From positions 32,664-96,663 of the forward strand of contig NZ_JOEH01000033.1 in the NCBI RefSeq assembly GCF_000719095.1: DNA of 64,000 bases, written 5' to 3'. This document shows positions 22,455 to 32,306 of the stretch, piece after piece. The translations under genes were made by a program, and so were the position numbers. Every line of letters starts with the position of its first letter. The first letter of the stretch is position 1. Under the pieces are notes generated by a model that saw nothing but the letters and a program-made list of their open reading frames with translations, ran no database searches and was not told where the DNA came from. Origin of the DNA: Streptacidiphilus jeojiense. GTDB lineage: Bacteria; Actinomycetota; Actinomycetes; Streptomycetales; Streptomycetaceae.

Positions 22455-25400
22455 CGTCGGGCAGCGCCTCCGGCGCCGGGGACGGCACGGACTCGGCGGG
22501 CACGGCCTCGGCGGCCACCGTCTGCTGAGCCGGCAGTATCCGGCGCGGGGGCCGCCGCGGTTCGTCCCGCAGCCGCTGGCTGATCACCTGGGAGATGCCG
22601 TCGCCGCGCATGGAGACCCCGTAGAGCGCGTCGGCGCACTCCATGGTGAGCTTCTGATGGGTGATCACGATCAGCTGGGAGCTGTCCCGCAACTCCTCCA
22701 TCAGGCCGATCAGCCGGCGCAGGTTGGTCTCGTCCAGGGCCGCCTCGACCTCGTCCATCACGTAGAACGGGCTGGGCCTGGCCTTGAAGATGGAGACCAG
22801 CAGCGCGACGGCGGTGAGCGAGCGCTCGCCGCCGGAGAGCAGCGACAGCCGCTTCACCTTCTTCCCCGGCGGCCTGGCCTCCACCTCGATGCCGGTGGTC
22901 AGCATGTTGTCGGGGTCGGTGAGGACCAGCCGGCCCTCGCCGCCCGGGAACAGCCGCGAGAACACGCCTTCGAACTGCGCGGCGGTGTCGTGGTAGGCGG
23001 CGGTGAAGACCTGCTCCACCCGCTCGTCCACCTCCTTGACCACGGTGAGCAGATCGCGCCGGGTGGACTTCAGGTCCTCCAGCTGCTCGCTGAGGAACTG
23101 GTGCCGCTCCTCCAGCGCCGCGAACTCCTCCAGCGCCAGCGGATTGACCTTGCCGAGCTGGGTGTAGGCCTTCTCGGCGGCGCGCAACCGCTTCTCCTGC
23201 TCGGCCCGGTCGTACGGGCGCGGCTCCGCGCCCTCGGCCTGGTCCGTCGGCGGCACCGGCTGGTCCGGGCCGTACTCGGCGAGCAGCCCGTCGGCCTCGA
23301 TGCCGTGCTCCTCCAGCGCCTTGGCCTCCAACTGCTCTATCCGCAGCCGCTTCTCCGCGCGCAGCACCTCGTCGCGGTGCACCGAGTCGGTGAGCCGGTC
23401 GAGTTCGGCCTTGAGCTCGCGGCTGCGGACCCGCTGCTGGGACAGCTCGGTGTCGTGGACCGCGCGCTCCTGCTCGGCCTGCTCGCGCTCGCGGGCCGCT
23501 GTCCCCAGCGACAGCTCGACGGCCGCGAGCAGCTGCCGGGCACCGTCGCCGACCGCGGTGGCGACCAGGGCCTCGGCCTGCAGCCGCTGCTGCCGCTGGG
23601 CGGCGCGGGCCCGCGCCTCGCGCTCGGCGCGGGCCCCGCGGTCCAGCGAATCGGCCCTTCCGGCGAGGCCGCGCACCCGCTCCTCATGGGTCCGGACCGA
23701 GAGCCTGGCCTCCATCTCGGCCTGCCGGCACTGCGCCGAGGCCTCGGCGAGCCGGTCCCGCTCGCCGGTGTCGGGCTCCTCGTCGGCCGGCACCTCCTCG
23801 GCGGTCAGCAGCCGCTCGCTGAGCTCGGCGAGCTCGGCCTCGGCCTGCTCCAGCGCGGACTCGGCCTTGTCCGCGGCGGCTCCGAGCCGCTCGGCCTCGC
23901 CGGCCGCGCCGCGGGCCTGTCCGCCCAGCCGCCCCAGCTGTTGGGCCACCGCGGACTTCTCCTTCTCCGCCGCCCGGCGGCGCGCGGTCAGCCCCTCCAG
24001 CGCGGACGCCAGCTCCCGGCGGCGCGCGGTGGCCTGCTCCAGCGCGGCCGCCAGTGCCTCCCGGCGTCCGGACAGCTCCTCCAGTGCGGCGCTCGCCTCG
24101 TCCACCGCGGCCTGGGTCTCCAGCAGGCTCGGTGCGGCGGCGGAGCCCCCGTAGCCGAACCCCCGTCCCAGCAGATCGCCCTCGGCGGTCACCGCGGTCA
24201 GCCCCGGGCGGGCGGCGACCAGTGCCTCGGCCTCCGCCAGGCCGGCGACCAGCAGATAACCGCGCAGCAGCCCGCGCACCACGCCGACCAGCTCGGCCGG
24301 ACCGTCCACGCACTGCGCCAGTCCGTCCGCCTCCTCGTCCCCTACTGCCTCTGCTGCACCTGCCTCGGCGGCGATCAGCAGACCGGCCCGGCCGGCGTCC
24401 TCCTTGCGCAGCAGCCGCAGCGCCTCGACCGCCGTCGCGACCCCGTCCACCGCGACCGCGTCGGCCGCGTGCCCCAGCGCCGCCGCGACCGCCGCCTCCG
24501 CGCCCGGACGCACCGACAGCAGCGAGGCCGCCGAGCCGAGCACCCCGACCAGCCCGCCGCCGGCGCCCCGCTCCCCCGCCGCGAGCAGCGCGCCGCTGCC
24601 GTCCTTGCGGCGCAGTCCCAGGGCCAGCGCCTCCCGACGCGCCGTCAGCCCGGCCCGCTCGCGCTCCACCGAGGCCAGCTCCTCGCGGGCCCGCGACTGC
24701 GCCTCCTCCGCCGCGGCCAGCTCCGCCCGTACCTCGCCCAGCCGCGCCTCGGCCTCCTCGTCGCCCGCGTCGAGCCCGTCGACCTGTGCCTTGAGCAGCT
24801 CGTACTCCTCGGCGGCGGCCTCGGCCCGCTCCCGGGCGGCGTCCCTCGCCTCGGCCAGCCTGCCGATCTCCTCGCCCGCACCGACCGCGCGCGAACGCGC
24901 CGCGGCGACCTTGCCCTGCAGCCGGGCCAGCCCCTCCCGGCGGTCGGCCAGCGCCCGCGCGGCCGCGCGCAGCCGCTGCTCCTCCCCCGCCAGCTCCCGT
25001 TCCAGTTCCCCGCGCCGTTCCACCGTCTCGGCGAGCGCGTAGGACGCCTCCTCCAGCGCCTCCTTGAGCTCGGCCTCCTCCTCGCGGATCCGGGCCGCCT
25101 CGCGCTCCATCTCCTCCGGGTCCCGGCCGCGCCGCTCCTCGCTCTGCGGGCTGCGGGCGTGCCGGACCTGGGCCTCGGCCAGACCGACAGTGCCGCGGAC
25201 CCGCTCCGCCAGCGAGGACAGCTCGAACCAGGTCTGCTGGCACTGCTCGACCCGCGGGCCCAGCTGGGCGACCTGCGCCTCCAGCACCGCCTCGCGCTGC
25301 TGAACCGCCGTCAGTTCCTGCTCGACCCCGGAGCGCCGCAGCCGCAGCGCCATCTCGTCGGCGACCTCCTCCTCGACCGCCCGGCGCAGCGTCACCAGGT

Positions 25401-26097
25401 CGTCGGCGAGCAGCCGCAGCCTGGCGTCGCGCAGGTCGGCCTGGATGGTCGCGGCCCTGCGGGCGATCTGGGCCTGCCGGCCGAGCGGCTTGAGCTGCCG
25501 CCGCAACTCGCCGACCAGGTCCTGCACCCGGGTCAGGTTGGCCTGCATCGCGTCCAGCTTCCGCAGCGCCTTCTCCTTGCGCTTGCGGTGCTTGAGGACG
25601 CCCGCGGCCTCCTCGATGAAGGCGCGCCGGCCCATCGGATCGGCGTGCAGCACCGAGTCCAGCTGGCCCTGGCCCACGATGACGTGCATCTCGCGGCCGA
25701 TGCCGGAGTCGGAGAGCAGTTCCTGGATGTCCAGCAGCCGGCAGGTGCTGCCGTTGATGGCGTACTCGCTGCCGCCGTTGCGGAACAGCGTCCGCGAGAT
25801 GGTGACCTCGCTGTACTCGATGGGCAGCGCGCCGTCGGCGTTGTCGATGGTGAGTGCGACCTCGGCGCGGCCCAGCGGGGTGCGTCCGCTGGTGCCGGCG
25901 AAGATGACGTCCTCCATCTTGCCGCCGCGCAGCGACTTGGCGCCCTGCTCGCCCATCACCCAGGACAGCGCGTCGACGACATTGGACTTGCCTGAGCCGT
26001 TGGGGCCGACCACGCAGGTGATGCCGGGCTCGAAGCGGAGCGTGGTCGCCGAGGCGAAGGACTTGAACCCACGCAGCGTGAGGCTCTTGAGATGCAC
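22438..26097 (-). CDS. smc: Chromosome segregation protein SMC
   Basis: SMC is the long coiled-coil ATPase that, with ScpAB, compacts and separates sister chromosomes. It is 1219 residues, starting GTG with MHLKSLTLRGFKSFASATTL. Walker A GPNGSGKSN lies at 31-39. Long Ala/Glu/Arg-rich coiled coils flank a hinge at about 510-660. The signature LSGGERSLTAVALL lies at about 1086 and Walker B FYVMDEVEAALDE at about 1110. The tail is Pro/Ala-rich. Length and order are normal for actinobacteria. Confidence 0.97.
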   Translation of the reverse strand: MHLKSLTLRGFKSFASATTLRFEPGITCVVGPNGSGKSNVVDALSWVMGEQGAKSLRGGKMEDVIFAGTSGRTPLGRAEVALTIDNADGALPIEYSEVTISRTLFRNGGSEYAINGSTCRLLDIQELLSDSGIGREMHVIVGQGQLDSVLHADPMGRRAFIEEAAGVLKHRKRKEKALRKLDAMQANLTRVQDLVGELRRQLKPLGRQAQIARRAATIQADLRDARLRLLADDLVTLRRAVEEEVADEMALRLRRSGVEQELTAVQQREAVLEAQVAQLGPRVEQCQQTWFELSSLAERVRGTVGLAEAQVRHARSPQSEERRGRDPEEMEREAARIREEEAELKEALEEASYALAETVERRGELERELAGEEQRLRAAARALADRREGLARLQGKVAAARSRAVGAGEEIGRLAEARDAARERAEAAAEEYELLKAQVDGLDAGDEEAEARLGEVRAELAAAEEAQSRAREELASVERERAGLTARREALALGLRRKDGSGALLAAGERGAGGGLVGVLGSAASLLSVRPGAEAAVAAALGHAADAVAVDGVATAVEALRLLRKEDAGRAGLLIAAEAGAAEAVGDEEADGLAQCVDGPAELVGVVRGLLRGYLLVAGLAEAEALVAARPGLTAVTAEGDLLGRGFGYGGSAAAPSLLETQAAVDEASAALEELSGRREALAAALEQATARRRELASALEGLTARRRAAEKEKSAVAQQLGRLGGQARGAAGEAERLGAAADKAESALEQAEAELAELSERLLTAEEVPADEEPDTGERDRLAEASAQCRQAEMEARLSVRTHEERVRGLAGRADSLDRGARAEREARARAAQRQQRLQAEALVATAVGDGARQLLAAVELSLGTAAREREQAEQERAVHDTELSQQRVRSRELKAELDRLTDSVHRDEVLRAEKRLRIEQLEAKALEEHGIEADGLLAEYGPDQPVPPTDQAEGAEPRPYDRAEQEKRLRAAEKAYTQLGKVNPLALEEFAALEERHQFLSEQLEDLKSTRRDLLTVVKEVDERVEQVFTAAYHDTAAQFEGVFSRLFPGGEGRLVLTDPDNMLTTGIEVEARPPGKKVKRLSLLSGGERSLTAVALLVSIFKARPSPFYVMDEVEAALDETNLRRLIGLMEELRDSSQLIVITHQKLTMECADALYGVSMRGDGISQVISQRLRDEPRRPPRRILPAQQTVAAEAVPAESVPSPAPEALPDVTPAE

Positions 26098-26263
26098 GCC
26101 CTGAACCTTCCGCCGGGAGAACCACGCTTCTGCCTGTCCGAAACTCTATCCGGGCGCACTGCCCCGACCGGAGGACGCGCCAGCTGGTTTCACCTGCGCA
26201 GGCAGGGGGCATCCCAGAATCACGAGGGAACGGGCAGCGGGGGTACGGGGTCGGAACATGACG

Positions 26264-26289
26264 AAGGGACGCCACGATGGGCGTCCCTT
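26264..26289 (-). terminator. Hairpin between the coiled-coil gene and smc
   Basis: A perfect 10-bp stem (26264-26273 with 26280-26289) with a 6-base loop lies 70 bases beyond the stop of the small coiled-coil gene and well upstream of smc. It probably separates the two transcripts. Confidence 0.7.
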
Positions 26290-26360
26290 GCACTATCTGT
26301 CAGCGGTGCCGCCGGATCGGACCGGACCGGGGAGTTGCGGACCCTGGGCCGGAAAGAGGA

Positions 26361-26564
26361 TCAGGAGTAGGCGGGCACCGGCTGGGCTGCGTCGATGCTG
26401 CGGAGCAGCTGCTCGTGGTCCGCGACGGCAGACAGCGCGTCGTTCTCGGCCTGCATCCGAACAAGCTCGGATTCCAGGTCCTGGACTCGCTGCTGGAGAC
26501 GTCGCATCTCGGAGAGCACGCGGGGGTCGGGGCCACCGACGTAACCGAGAAGCGCCTTTGCCAT
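26361..26564 (-). CDS. Small conserved coiled-coil protein, unknown function
   Basis: A 67-residue protein starting MAKALLGYVGGPDPRVLSEM. Residues 18-50 form an amphipathic helix with heptad spacing (RRLQQRVQDLESELVRMQAE), suggesting a short dimeric coiled coil. No catalytic motif is seen. Very similar short genes occur beside smc in streptomycetes, from memory. Its position ahead of smc hints at a chromosome or cell-cycle link, but this is inference only. Confidence 0.75.
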   Translation of the reverse strand: MAKALLGYVGGPDPRVLSEMRRLQQRVQDLESELVRMQAENDALSAVADHEQLLRSIDAAQPVPAYS

Positions 26565-26926
26565 GATGGATGGTCCTCCACGCTGAGTGACCGACCGATG
26601 AAGGTGGGGTCGTGGTTGGGTTCACGCACTCGATGCCAGCCCTAGCAAGGCGGAACGGGGCCGAACGCCTTGGGCTGTACGTGCGGGTGCGCGGGTTTCC
26701 AGCGTCTCACCAAACGCGAAAAGGGTCAACACGATCACAGCGTGCTACGCCGACCACATCGCCGGGGCAGTGGATTTACCACACTGCGCGCTGTGGTGCC
26801 GGTCGAGTGACCGCCGGTGGCCGGTCGATCACTGCTCGGTGCGGAGTCAACCACGGACCGGCCGCGAACGCAACCACATGACGGCGGCACGTGCGTCTTT
26901 CCGGCAGCGCCGGGAAGCCGTCGGCG
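26565..26926. other. Gene-free stretch upstream of the coiled-coil gene
   Basis: This 362-base gap runs from the start of the coiled-coil gene to the acylphosphatase stop. It carries the acylphosphatase hairpin at its right end and a short dyad ACCACA/TGTGGT at 26778-26797. No reading frame in it looks coding. The promoter of the coiled-coil gene should lie here, but no clear consensus was found. Confidence 0.5.
26897..26917 (-). terminator. Hairpin downstream of acylphosphatase
   Basis: A 9-bp stem (26897-26905 with 26909-26917, one G-T pair) with a tight 3-base loop starts about 10 bases after the acyP stop. Confidence 0.6.
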
Positions 26927-27205
26927 TCAGCGGATCGCGAAGCCGGGGTAACCGCCCTCGGCGCCGCCCCATATCTCGGTGACCCCGTCGACCCTTCCGG
27001 GCGTGTCGCCGTGGCGGAGCAGTTCGAGCAGTCGCTCGCAGTCCTCCCGACTGCCCTCCGCGACCACCTGCACCCGGCCGTCGCCCAGGTTGGAGGCGTA
27101 TCCGAGGAGTCCGATCTCCAGCGCCCTGGACCGCGTCCACCAGCGGAATCCGACCTGCTGCACGGCGCCGCGCACCCAGGCGGTCATCCGGACGTCCTCG
27201 CTCAT
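26927..27205 (-). CDS. acyP: Acylphosphatase
   Basis: This small enzyme hydrolyses acyl phosphates such as carbamoyl phosphate. The 92 residues from [10 protein letters not shown] contain the phosphate-binding loop [13 protein letters not shown] with its catalytic Arg, and the [14 protein letters not shown] segment with the catalytic Asn. The ATG at 27205 was preferred because the upstream extension has no family similarity. It is divergent from the CAP-domain gene. Confidence 0.92.
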   Translation of the reverse strand: MSEDVRMTAWVRGAVQQVGFRWWTRSRALEIGLLGYASNLGDGRVQVVAEGSREDCERLLELLRHGDTPGRVDGVTEIWGGAEGGYPGFAIR

Positions 27206-27359
27206 ATGCGTGATTCTCTCACCGCCGTCTGCACGCACTTCCCACGCGACGCACCCCTATGCTCTACGCTCCCCATCATCACCCGTTCGGGTGAGCAGTA
27301 CCGCAAGCCGCAAGTCCAGCATCCGGTCGGGGGGCCGAGGAAGAGGGACGGCACCTGCC

Positions 27360-28322
27360 ATGCCCCGTCACGCCCAGGGATCCCAGACATCAGGATCCCA
27401 GACACCGGGACCTCAGACGCAGAGCCCTGAGCCGGCTTCGCACCGCCGCGGTGCGCACGCGGCGAGATCGCACCGCCGGGCCGCGCCCGCGTCACGCAGG
27501 CGGCGGAACAGCGGGGTGCCGCGCGCCCTGTTCGCCGTCAGCGCCACCGCCCTGGCGGTCGGAGCAGGCGGGGTATTCAGCGGCGTGCTGCCGCTGCCGC
27601 CCGGTATGCCCGCGAGCCTGGTGGTGGCCGGCGATCCGGCCAGTGCCAAGCCGCTGGCCACCATCGGCGCCGCACGGACCCCGCAGCCGTCCGGCAGCAG
27701 CTTCCGGGCGACCGGCGGGACCAGCACCCGGGACACCGCGCGGCCGTCGCTCTCGGCCGGCACCGGCAGCCCCTCGGCCAGCGCCTCCGCCAAGGCGTCG
27801 GCCCCGGCCAGCGCCACGGCATCGGTGAGCGCCAGCGCCTCGGCGACGCCGTCGGCCTCCGCCAGCCCCTCCGCGTCGGCCAGTGCCTCCGCCTCCGCCT
27901 CGTTCCCGGTCGCGGCCGCCACCGGCGGCGCGACCTCGGCCATGGCGACCGCCGAGGCCCAGGTCCTCTCCCTGGTCAATGTGCAGCGCGCGGCCAACGG
28001 CTGCGACGCCCTCAGCTACTCCGGTCCGCTCACCGTGCTGGCCCAGAACTTCAGCGCGGAGATGGCCACCCGCGACTTCTTCGACCACACCGACCCGGAC
28101 GGCAAGACGCCCTGGGACCGGGCCGCGGCTCTGGGCATCACCAACCTCGGCGGCGAGAACATAGCCATGGGGCAGCAGACCCCGCAGGACGTGATGACCG
28201 CCTGGATGAACAGCGCCGGCCACCGCGCCAACATCCTCAACTGCTCCTACCACTCGCTGGGCGTCGGGGTGTACTACGGCACCAGCGGCGGCCCGTGGTG
28301 GACCCAGGACTTCGGCTACTGA
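27360..28322 (+). CDS. CAP/SCP-domain protein, secreted or membrane-anchored
   Basis: A 320-residue protein. A basic N-terminus rich in Arg and His leads to one hydrophobic segment at about residues 59-80 (ALFAVSATALAVGAGGVFSG), then a Ser/Ala low-complexity linker with many SASA repeats to about 185. The C-terminal CAP domain has HTDPDGKTPW, GGENIAMG and AGHRANILN, ending in WWTQDFGY. Bacterial CAP proteins are extracytoplasmic and of poorly known function. The linker suggests display through the cell wall. The start ATG at 27360 is chosen over longer in-frame extensions because no coding signal lies upstream. Confidence 0.85.
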   Translation: MPRHAQGSQTSGSQTPGPQTQSPEPASHRRGAHAARSHRRAAPASRRRRNSGVPRALFAVSATALAVGAGGVFSGVLPLPPGMPASLVVAGDPASAKPLATIGAARTPQPSGSSFRATGGTSTRDTARPSLSAGTGSPSASASAKASAPASATASVSASASATPSASASPSASASASASASFPVAAATGGATSAMATAEAQVLSLVNVQRAANGCDALSYSGPLTVLAQNFSAEMATRDFFDHTDPDGKTPWDRAAALGITNLGGENIAMGQQTPQDVMTAWMNSAGHRANILNCSYHSLGVGVYYGTSGGPWWTQDFGY

Positions 28323-28396
28323 GACCGACTGCGGATTCCTCCGAGCACCCCGTCGCATGAAAGGCTGGGCGCGGGTCGACAGCTGACGGAGGAACG

Positions 28397-29161
28397 GTGC
28401 AGATCAGTCACACCAGTGAGGCGAGTCCGGACGCCGCCGCGAACGAGGACTTCGTCATCGCCTCGGAGCGGTTCGCGGTGGTCCTGGACGGTGCCACCGA
28501 CAGCGGGCTGCCCAACGGCTGCGTGCACGGCGTGGCCTGGCTGGCCCAGCGGCTCGGAACACAGCTGGCCGCGGTGCTGGTCACCGACCCGGAGTCGGAC
28601 CTGCGCGGGGTGCTGCGCCGCGCGATCCTCGACACCCGCGCGCTGCACGCCGACTGCGATCTGAGCAATCCCAACAGTCCGTCCGCGACGGTCGCGATCG
28701 TCCGGGAGCGCGGCGGGATGCTGGACTGCCTGGTGCTCGCCGACGCCGCCGTGCTGGTGGAGCGGCGCGACGGCGAGGTGGTCGAACTCACCGACGACCG
28801 GGTGGACCACCTCCCCGCGTACGACCGCGAGTCGGTCAGCCGACTGCGCAACACCGAGGGCGGCTTCTGGGTGGCCGGCGCCGAACCCGCCGCCGCCGAG
28901 CAGGCCCTGACGATGAGCCTGCCGCTGGCCGGGATCAGCCGCTTCCTGCTGGTCAGCGACGGGGTGTCGCGACTGGTGGAGCGCTTCGGCTGGGGCCGGC
29001 GGGATCTGCTGGACCTGGTCGAGAAGCAGGGCCCGGCCGCCGCCGTGCGCGCCGTGCGGGAGGCCGAGCGGGCGATGCCCGAGGGCGGCTTCCGCGGCAA
29101 GCGGCACGACGACGCCACCGCGGCGTTCGGGACGACGTGGACGCGGCCGTTCGCGGCGTGA
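28397..29161 (+). CDS. PP2C-like protein phosphatase
   Basis: A 254-residue protein from GTG with the PP2C pattern. ANEDFVIA is followed by VVLDGATDSG (the metal-binding Asp-Gly pair), FLLVSDGVSRLV, and the final RHDDATAAFG, whose Asp residues complete the metal site. It lacks a membrane or sensor domain. Likely substrates are Ser/Thr-phosphorylated proteins; none is indicated nearby. It lies 75 bases after the CAP gene on the same strand. Confidence 0.8.
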   Translation: MQISHTSEASPDAAANEDFVIASERFAVVLDGATDSGLPNGCVHGVAWLAQRLGTQLAAVLVTDPESDLRGVLRRAILDTRALHADCDLSNPNSPSATVAIVRERGGMLDCLVLADAAVLVERRDGEVVELTDDRVDHLPAYDRESVSRLRNTEGGFWVAGAEPAAAEQALTMSLPLAGISRFLLVSDGVSRLVERFGWGRRDLLDLVEKQGPAAAVRAVREAERAMPEGGFRGKRHDDATAAFGTTWTRPFAA

Positions 29162-29230
29162 AAACGTGGGGCACGCGCACCCCGGCCCCCTCACGGCAGG
29201 TGCCGCGAGACCGGATCAGGAGTCCTGCCC

Positions 29231-30361
29231 TTGCTGTCCTCAGCCCAGCCCCAGTCGTCCCAGCCGCACACCCCGGTGCGCGAGAGCTTCGGCGCCCTCG
29301 CGGACGGCACCCCGGTGCACCGGTGGATCCTCACCGACGCCCGCGGCACCAGCGCCGCCGTCCTGGAGTACGGCGCGGTGCTGCACACCGTGCACCTGCC
29401 CGATCCGGACGGGGGCACGGAGGAGGCGGTGAACGTCGTGCTCGGCCACCCGGACCTCGGCGGCTATCTCGCGGAGCGGCCGCCCTTCTTCGGCGCGACC
29501 ATCGGCCGCTTCGGCAACCGCATCGCCGACGGCCGGTTCACCCTGGACGGCCGCACCCACCAGGTGCCGCTCAGCGACACCCCTCGCGCCAACGCCCTGC
29601 ACGGCGGCGACCAGGGGTTCGACGCCCGGCTGTGGTCGGCCGAGCCGGTCGAGGTGGACGGCGGCAGCGGCGTGGAGCTCTCCCTGGTCAGCCCGGACGG
29701 CGACCAGGGCTTCCCCGGGACGCTGCGGGCGACGGTGCGCTACAGCCTCGCCGAGGGGCGGCTACGGATCGACTACCGCGCCACCACCAGCGCGCCCACC
29801 GTGGTCAACCTGACCAACCACTCCTACCTGAACCTGGCCGGCGAGGGCTGCGACAGCGTCCTCGACCATGAGCTCACCCTGGCCGCCGCGGGCTACCTGC
29901 CGGTGGACCGGGAGCTGCGCCCGCTCGCGGGGCCGCCGGCCCCGGTCGCCGGGACACCGTTCGACTTCACCGCGCCCCGGCTGCTGGGCGAGCGCATCCA
30001 CGACGAGGACGGGCAGCTCGCCATCGCTGGCGGCTACGACCACTGCTGGGCGCTGGACGGCGGCCGCACGGACGCTCCGCGGGTGGTCGCCGTACTGCGG
30101 CACCCGGGCTCGGGGCGGGTACTGACGCTCTCCACGACCGAACCCGGAATCCAGGTCTACAGCGGGAACGGCCTGGACGGCAGCCTGACCGGCCCCTCCG
30201 GACGCGGCTACGGCAGGTACTCGGGCGTGGCCCTGGAGACCCAGCACTTCCCGGACTCCCCCAACCGCGGGGACTATCCGTCCACGGTGCTGCGGCCGGG
30301 CGAGGAGTACCGCTCGTGCACGGTGTACGACTTCGGTGTGCCGGGGTCAGGGGGCAACTGA
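29231..30361 (+). CDS. galM: Aldose 1-epimerase (mutarotase)
   Basis: This enzyme interconverts alpha and beta anomers of hexoses such as galactose. Residue landmarks are FFGATIGRFGNRIADGRF, ANALHGGDQGFDARLW, the catalytic His in NLTNHSYLNL and the catalytic Glu in ALETQHFPDSPN. The 376-residue form uses a TTG start supported by AGGAG at 29218-29222, 8 bases away. A GTG at 29276 would give 361 residues. A dispersed repeat follows 14 bases after the stop. Confidence 0.92.
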   Translation: MLSSAQPQSSQPHTPVRESFGALADGTPVHRWILTDARGTSAAVLEYGAVLHTVHLPDPDGGTEEAVNVVLGHPDLGGYLAERPPFFGATIGRFGNRIADGRFTLDGRTHQVPLSDTPRANALHGGDQGFDARLWSAEPVEVDGGSGVELSLVSPDGDQGFPGTLRATVRYSLAEGRLRIDYRATTSAPTVVNLTNHSYLNLAGEGCDSVLDHELTLAAAGYLPVDRELRPLAGPPAPVAGTPFDFTAPRLLGERIHDEDGQLAIAGGYDHCWALDGGRTDAPRVVAVLRHPGSGRVLTLSTTEPGIQVYSGNGLDGSLTGPSGRGYGRYSGVALETQHFPDSPNRGDYPSTVLRPGEEYRSCTVYDFGVPGSGGN

Positions 30362-30374
30362 CGGACTGTGGGGG

Positions 30375-30465
30375 GCTTGTCGCGCAGTTCCCCGCGCCCC
30401 TGGGGGACTGCAACTGAACCGCTGTGGGTCAGTCGCAGCACCTCAGGGGCGCGGGGAACTGCGCG
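30375..30465. repeat. Dispersed intergenic element, locus 2 (inverted pair)
   Basis: A perfect 22-base inverted repeat (30381-30402 with 30444-30465) carries the core CGCGCAGTTCCCCGCGCCCC, separated by 41 bases that hold a lesser dyad. It fills the gap between convergent galM and mutM and could form a very stable RNA hairpin from either strand. Confidence 0.88.
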
Positions 30466-30469
30466 GAGC

Positions 30470-31339
30470 TCAGCCTCGGGGGCGGGGAAGGCGCTGGCAG
30501 CGGGGGCAGAAGTAGCTGGAGCGGTTCATCCAGGCGGCCCGGCGCATCGGGGTCGCGCAGCGGTTGCAGGGTTCGTTCTCGCGGCCGTAGGCGTCCAGTG
30601 CACGGGAGAAGTAGCCGGACTCGCCGTTGACGTTGACGTAGAGGCTGTCGAAGCTGGTGCCGCCCACCGCCAGCGCCGCGCCCATCACCTCGCGGGCCGA
30701 GGCCAGCAGCAGTGCCGCCTGGGCCCGGGAGAGGGTGTCGGCGGGGCGTTCGTAGTGCAGCCTGGCGCGCCACAGCGCCTCGTCGGCGTAGATGTTGCCG
30801 ACGCCGCTGATCAGGGTCTGGTCCAGCAGCGCGCGCTTCACGCCCGAGCTGCGGCGCCGCAGTGCGGCGAGGAAGGCGTTGTCGTCGAAGCGCGGGTCCA
30901 TCGGGTCGCGGGCGATGTGCGCCAGCGACAGCGGGGCCGCCTCGGGATCGCTGGGGTCGGCGTCCTCGACCGCGAGACCGCCGAAGGTGCGCTGATCGAC
31001 GAAGCGCAGCTCGGTGTCGACCGAGTCGGCGAAGCGGATCCTGACCCGCAGGTGGGTCTCGGCGGGAGCGGCCTCGGGCTGGATCAGCAGCTGGCCGCTC
31101 ATGCCGAGGTGGCCGATCAGCGAGCTGCCGGTGCCGGGCATGGGCAGCCACAGGTACTTGCCGCGGCGCTGCGCCGGGCCGAGGGTCCGGCCGGCCAGCT
31201 GCGCGGCGAAGTCCTCGGCGCCCGCGGTGTGCCGACGCACCGCACGCGGGTGCAGGACCGTGACCGAGCTGACGGTCCGTCCGCTGACCCACTGGTCGAG
31301 GCCGCGGCGGACCACCTCGACCTCGGGGAGTTCAGGCAC
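30470..31339 (-). CDS. mutM: Formamidopyrimidine-DNA glycosylase MutM/Fpg
   Basis: MutM removes 8-oxoguanine and formamidopyrimidines and cuts the abasic site. The 289 residues begin [10 protein letters not shown], so the catalytic Pro2 and Glu3 are present. Lys61 sits in [10 protein letters not shown]. The helix-two-turn-helix has [15 protein letters not shown]-terminal zinc finger CNRC-x16-CPRC is intact. The start overlaps the rnc stop by 8 bases, so it is the last gene of DUF177-rpmF-rnc-mutM. Confidence 0.96.
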   Translation of the reverse strand: MPELPEVEVVRRGLDQWVSGRTVSSVTVLHPRAVRRHTAGAEDFAAQLAGRTLGPAQRRGKYLWLPMPGTGSSLIGHLGMSGQLLIQPEAAPAETHLRVRIRFADSVDTELRFVDQRTFGGLAVEDADPSDPEAAPLSLAHIARDPMDPRFDDNAFLAALRRRSSGVKRALLDQTLISGVGNIYADEALWRARLHYERPADTLSRAQAALLLASAREVMGAALAVGGTSFDSLYVNVNGESGYFSRALDAYGRENEPCNRCATPMRRAAWMNRSSYFCPRCQRLPRPRG

Positions 31340-32123
31340 CTGCGGCGGGGTCCGCGGGAGTGGTCGCGGTCTGCTCCGGAGCCGGCTGCGGCTCGGCCAG
31401 ACCGTGCTTCTCGCGGATCGAGTGCCAGGCGTTCTGCGCGGCCTTCTGCTCCGCTTCCTTCTTGGAGCGGCCGGTGCCGGTGCCGTAGTCGTCGCCGGCG
31501 ACCCGGGCCGCGGCGATGAAGGTCTTCTCGTGGTCGGGACCGGATTCGGAGACCACGTACTCGGGGACGCCGATGCCGACGGAGGCGGTGAGCTCCTGCA
31601 GGCTGGTCTTCCAGTCGAGCCCGGCGCCGAGGTTGGAGGACTCCTCGATCAGCGGGTCGAACAGCCGGTGCACCAGCTCGTCGGCCGCCTGCAGACCCTG
31701 GTCCAGGTAGACCGCGCCGATGATCGCCTCAAGGGTGTCGGCGAGGATGGAGGACTTGTCGCGTCCACCGGTACCCTCTTCGCCGCGCCCGAGGCTGATG
31801 AAGGAGCCGAGCTCCAGACCGCGGGCCACTCCGGCGAGGGCGCGCGAGTTGACCACCGCGGCGCGCAGCTTCGCGAGCTGCCCCTCCGGGAGGTCGGGGT
31901 GGATCCGGTACAGAGTGTCCGTGACCACCAGGCCCAGCACCGAGTCGCCCAGGAACTCCAGGCGCTCGTTGGTGGGCAGGCCACCGTTCTCGTACGCGTA
32001 CGAGCGGTGCGTGAGAGCACGTACCAGGAGGGCCGGCTCGAGTTCGTACCCGAGCCGCCCCTCCAGGACGGCATACCCGGTGTCGGCGTGTTGCAGCGCA
32101 GACGCTGACATCGTGTGTGTCAC
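31332..32123 (-). CDS. rnc: Ribonuclease III
   Basis: RNase III cuts double-stranded RNA in rRNA maturation and mRNA control. In S. coelicolor it is AbsB, needed for normal antibiotic production. The catalytic domain shows [16 protein letters not shown] and [15 protein letters not shown]. The C-terminal dsRNA-binding domain ends in [15 protein letters not shown]. The long form uses a GTG; an ATG four codons in ([10 protein letters not shown]) is an equally good start. It follows rpmF directly. Confidence 0.96.
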   Translation of the reverse strand: MTHTMSASALQHADTGYAVLEGRLGYELEPALLVRALTHRSYAYENGGLPTNERLEFLGDSVLGLVVTDTLYRIHPDLPEGQLAKLRAAVVNSRALAGVARGLELGSFISLGRGEEGTGGRDKSSILADTLEAIIGAVYLDQGLQAADELVHRLFDPLIEESSNLGAGLDWKTSLQELTASVGIGVPEYVVSESGPDHEKTFIAAARVAGDDYGTGTGRSKKEAEQKAAQNAWHSIREKHGLAEPQPAPEQTATTPADPAAGA

Positions 32124-32130
32124 CAGCCGA

Positions 32131-32304
32131 TCAGACCGAGAGGACCTGACGGCGGTTGTACGTGCCGCAGCTCGGGCACGCGATGTGGCCCAGCTTGGGC
32201 TCGTGGCAGCGGTCGCAAGCCACCAGGGCGGGGACCGCAGCCTTCCACTGCGAACGGCGGTGGCGCGTGTTGCTGCGCGACATCTTCCGCTTCGGAACAG
32301 CCAC
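32131..32304 (-). CDS. rpmF: 50S ribosomal protein L32
   Basis: L32 is 57 residues from a [23 protein letters not shown], the standard N-terminus. It has a zinc site CDRC with a second CPSC pair. Its stop lies 7 bases before the longest rnc start. It is preceded within 2 bases by the DUF177 gene, the conserved pairing in most bacteria. Confidence 0.96.
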   Translation of the reverse strand: MAVPKRKMSRSNTRHRRSQWKAAVPALVACDRCHEPKLGHIACPSCGTYNRRQVLSV

Positions 32305-32306
32305 GG

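Noticed and set aside
26612..26881. 89-residue frame in the gap before acylphosphatase
   Set aside because: Composition is unlike local genes, it has no ribosome site, and it overlaps the expected promoter region.
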